Of a stretch of DNA of 24,145 bases, positions 22,730 through 24,145 are shown piece after piece. How positions within the stretch are numbered: the stretch's first letter is position 1; every line of letters begins with the position of its first letter. Source of the DNA: Sulfurimonas sp. (lineage in GTDB: Bacteria > Campylobacterota > Campylobacteria > Campylobacterales > Sulfurimonadaceae); the NCBI GenBank assembly GCA_021157485.1, contig JAGGWO010000181.1, positions 1-24,145 of the forward strand. Direction: 5' to 3'. The notes beneath the pieces were generated by a model. That model did not search any database. It worked only from the letters and a program-made list of their open reading frames with translations, and was not told the DNA's origin. Position numbers and translations under genes: made by a program.

Positions 22730-23101
22730 ATGAATATTAAACCTATTAAATCTGAAGAAGATTATATAGATACATTAAACCAAATAGAAAGTTTAATATA
22801 TGCTAAACCAAACACATCTCAAATGGATGAACTAGAGGTACTAACAACTTTAGTTGAGGCTTATGAAGCACAACACTATGTTATAGATGCTCCAGACCCT
22901 ATTGAAGCTATAAAGTTTAGAATGGAACAAGAGGGGCTTAAACAAAAAGATTTAGTAAATATTGTCGGAAGTAAATCAAGAGTTTCAGAAATACTAAATA
23001 AAAAAAGAAAACTTACTATTGAGATGATACGAAATTTACACAAACAACTACATATCCCTATTGAGAGTCTTTTTTTAGATTACAAAACAAACTGTGCTTA
23101 A
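22730..23101 (+). CDS. higA: HigA-type antitoxin, Xre-family HTH
   Basis: 123 residues. The N-terminal half (IKSEEDYIDTLNQIESLIYAKPNTSQMDELEVLTTLVEAYEAQHY) is the typical toxin-contacting segment of long HigA proteins. Residues about 58-115 form a helix-turn-helix: PIEAIKFRMEQEGLKQKDLVNIVGSKSRVSEILNKKRKLT. It neutralises HigB and should repress the operon through the palindrome at 22392-22412. The ribosome site GAGGAG (22717-22722) is strong and 7 bases from the ATG. With the leaderless toxin start, this would favour antitoxin translation. The stop codon is 1 base before the R'' core of the third attC. Confidence 0.92.
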   Translation: MNIKPIKSEEDYIDTLNQIESLIYAKPNTSQMDELEVLTTLVEAYEAQHYVIDAPDPIEAIKFRMEQEGLKQKDLVNIVGSKSRVSEILNKKRKLTIEMIRNLHKQLHIPIESLFLDYKTNCA

Positions 23102-23102
23102 A

Positions 23103-23130
23103 TGCTAACAAAACATCGTAGCCAATAAAT
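23103..23130 (+). other. attC site 3, left half only
   Basis: The R'' core TGCTAAC (23103-23109) is the exact reverse complement of the leading core of this cassette (GTTAGCA, 22371-22377). The following bases to 23130 match the left half of attC 2. No L' arm or GTTA boundary follows, so the right half has been lost at a deletion or insertion joint near 23130. Confidence 0.68.
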
Positions 23131-23144
23131 AATAATTCAACAGA

Positions 23145-23193
23145 TTGATAAAATGAATTAATTTGAATACAATTAGATATATAAATATTCAAA
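23145..23193 (+). promoter_or_regulatory. Promoter and inverted-repeat operator of the RHH antitoxin
   Basis: TTGATA (23145-23150), 17 bases, TACAAT (23168-23173) make a good vegetative promoter. An 8-bp perfect inverted repeat, TTTGAATA (23162-23169) with TATTCAAA (23186-23193), straddles the -10 box and start point, a suitable site for autorepression by the ribbon-helix-helix protein. The ribosome site AAGGA follows at 23193-23197. Confidence 0.55.
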
Positions 23194-23203
23194 AGGATTT
23201 TTC

Positions 23204-23401
23204 ATGAAAACAGTTACAATGAGAGTTGATGACTCTATTTACGATATGATAAAACTTGCAGCAGATGGTCAAAGAAGAAATCTTTCTAATTTTATAGAGT
23301 TTGCAACAATGCAATACCTAACTTCATCACAGTTTGTAGGCATGGATGAAATGAATGAAATTTTACAAGATTTCAAAAAAGGCAAATACACAATTGTCTA
23401 A
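23204..23401 (+). CDS. Ribbon-helix-helix antitoxin
   Basis: 65 residues. The start MKTVTMRVDDSIYDMIKLAADGQRRNLSNFIEFA is a ribbon-helix-helix DNA-binding domain: a beta strand with alternating residues (VTMRVDD), then two helices split by RRNLS. The C-terminal tail, with MDEMNEILQDF and KKGKYTIV, is the toxin-binding arm usual for RelE/ParE-type antitoxins. AAGGA is 6 bases before the ATG. The stop overlaps a TTG-initiated RelE-like frame that is now broken. The protein looks intact and may still repress its own promoter. It may have entered as a cassette, but no attC boundary survives around it. Confidence 0.82.
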   Translation: MKTVTMRVDDSIYDMIKLAADGQRRNLSNFIEFATMQYLTSSQFVGMDEMNEILQDFKKGKYTIV

Positions 23402-23616
23402 GTGTCAAATTGCTGAAACTGAAACTTTTGAAAAAGTTAAAAAAAAGATAGACATAAAATTTTGTTTATCCTCAGCTTAGAGAAAATCCCTTCTATTGTT
23501 CTAATATAAAAAAACTCAAAGACAATTTAGAAGGTTATTATAGATACAGAATTGGAAGCTATAGACTTTTTTATCTTATTGAAGATGAGAAACTTGTAAG
23601 AATATCAAGAATGTGA
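23394..23616 (+). pseudogene. RelE/ParE-family toxin, frameshifted and truncated
   Basis: A TTG start at 23394 overlaps the antitoxin stop and gives SKCQIAETETFEKVKKKIDIKF. It then runs into a stop at 23478 in that frame. The family pattern continues in the +1 frame: YPQLRENPFYCSNIKKLKDN, then LEGYYRYRIGSYRLFYLIED, ending LVRISRM at 23616. Removing one T from the run at 23460-23463 restores one frame across the joint. The C-terminus also stops short of the usual HRKxxY-type end. The toxin is therefore most likely dead, leaving an orphan antitoxin. A sequencing error in the short T run would explain the frameshift but not the short end. Confidence 0.75.
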
Positions 23617-23655
23617 ATTCATTACAAAATTATTTACTTAAAAAAATAGGAAATT

Positions 23656-24145
23656 ATGAATAGTTTAAAAATTAGAAATCTATCATACAAATATCCCAGC
23701 GCAGCAGAACCCATTTTTAACGGAATAAATTTAGACTTCGAAGAGGGATGGAGTGCTGTGACTGGGATTAACGGTTCTGGTAAAAGTACTCTTTTAAAAC
23801 TGATATCAAAAGAGTTAAAAAGCGAAAAAGGGATGATTGTTGGTAATTCTCTTGTGGTTTATTGCACCCAAAACACTGAGTTTCCCCCTAAAGAACTTGA
23901 AGAGTTTATGATGACCTATACAAAAGAGGCGTATAAGCTTAGAGACCTTTTGCAGGTCAAGGACGAGTGGCTTGGCGCTTGGGAAACACTAAGCCATGGC
24001 GAGCGTAAACGACTGCAACTGGCAGTTGCACTCTCACATGATAGTGACGTGCTGATGGTCGATGAACCAACCAATCATCTTGATAGCAAATCGCAGGCAG
24101 TCGTAATTGAGGCACTTAAAAGCTATAAAGGCATCGGTATTTTGG
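23656..24145 (+). CDS. ABC-F family ATPase (partial, runs off the window)
   Basis: 163 residues are visible from the ATG at 23656, with AGGA 6 bases upstream. The first ATPase domain shows Walker A GINGSGKST (37-45), signature LSHGERKRLQLAVAL (112-126) and Walker B DVLMVDEPTNHLD (131-143). The Walker A to signature distance (about 70 residues) is short, and no membrane segment is present. Both fit soluble ABC-F proteins, which act at the ribosome and include antibiotic-resistance members. From about 23930 the base composition is clearly richer in G+C than the rest of the window, which suggests transfer. The second ATPase domain, needed to confirm ABC-F, lies beyond the end. Confidence 0.82.
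   Translation, partial: MNSLKIRNLSYKYPSAAEPIFNGINLDFEEGWSAVTGINGSGKSTLLKLISKELKSEKGMIVGNSLVVYCTQNTEFPPKELEEFMMTYTKEAYKLRDLLQVKDEWLGAWETLSHGERKRLQLAVALSHDSDVLMVDEPTNHLDSKSQAVVIEALKSYKGIGIL

Larger units (their letters stand above)
21460..23130. mobile_element. Decayed chromosomal integron: intI remnant plus three cassette units
   Basis: The layout is canonical: a tyrosine recombinase remnant on minus, then cassettes on plus, each gene followed by its attC site. Boundaries are at G21986 and G22371 (cut G^TT), with a first core at 21836. For all three units the leading 7-base core is the exact reverse complement of that unit's own R'' core: GTTATCC/GGATAAC, GTTAACT/AGTTAAC and GTTAGCA/TGCTAAC. 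This is expected if each unit was once a circle closed at its attC. Units: 21837-21986 (no ORF), 21987-22371 (98-residue gene) and 22372 onward (higBA, 3' boundary lost). The integrase is truncated, so the array is now immobile unless supplied in trans. Confidence 0.82.

Noticed and set aside
23431..23437. GTTAAAA as a fourth cassette boundary
   Set aside because: It lies inside the toxin remnant, with no attC arms to its left and no matching TTTTAAC R'' core downstream in a sensible place.
23455..23470. Programmed frameshift in the RelE-like gene
   Set aside because: The required shift is +1 at AAA TTT TGT, with no typical slippery heptamer, rare codon, stop or downstream structure. The C-terminus is also short, so decay is the simpler reading.

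Overview
The window is AT-rich bacterial chromosome. Gene content and protein character point to a Campylobacterota (epsilonproteobacterial) genome, most like Sulfurimonas or a close relative. This rests on protein style and gene order, not on a database search. The visible basis is a short GNAT-only N-acetylglutamate synthase, separate single-function HisB and KdsC, an RlpA/MltD/PBP2 envelope operon, and a MurF-like protein fused by ATGA overlap to metG.

Positions 1-5650: the metG 3' end overlaps a MurF-N-domain-like gene on +. Convergent to it on the minus strand is a tightly coupled four-gene operon: glmS-glmE-glmL (B12-dependent glutamate/methylaspartate mutase with its actin-like helper) and an AMP-forming ligase. 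Positions 5650-5850 hold a REP-like hairpin pair and a promoter. Positions 5854-8835 (+): an RraA-fold protein, an orphan TRAP substrate-binding lipoprotein and a secreted DUF4015 TIM-barrel protein. Positions 8772-10107 (-): a YgjP-type metalloprotease and queC. Positions 10147-11498 (+): ybeY, probably leaderless, and a CaCA exchanger.

Positions 11505-18888 (-): a ten-gene operon-like run for envelope and metabolism, transcribed mltD-like, rlpA, hisB, kdsC, lptC, lptA, engB, GNAT, mreD-like, mrdA. KdsC (Kdo synthesis), LptC and LptA (LPS transport) belong together, as do PBP2, the MreD-like protein, RlpA and the lytic transglycosylase. lptC seems to lack a standard start codon in front of its membrane anchor. 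Positions 18981-21449 (-): recN, a previously unlisted 56-residue membrane protein, and tatD, overlapping end to end.

Positions 21460-24145 are accessory DNA and hold the most striking structure: a decayed chromosomal integron. The last 59 residues of an IntI-type tyrosine recombinase lie on minus. They are followed on + by three cassette units whose boundary cores (GTTATCC, GTTAACT, GTTAGCA) are each the exact reverse complement of that unit's own R'' core (GGATAAC, AGTTAAC, TGCTAAC). The units are an ORF-less cassette, an unknown 98-residue gene and a higBA toxin-antitoxin cassette. The middle attC is chimeric and the last one has lost its right half. After the array come a ribbon-helix-helix antitoxin with a frameshifted RelE toxin remnant, then the start of a more GC-rich ABC-F ATPase gene that runs off the window.

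I saw no tRNA, rRNA, CRISPR array or complete transposon.
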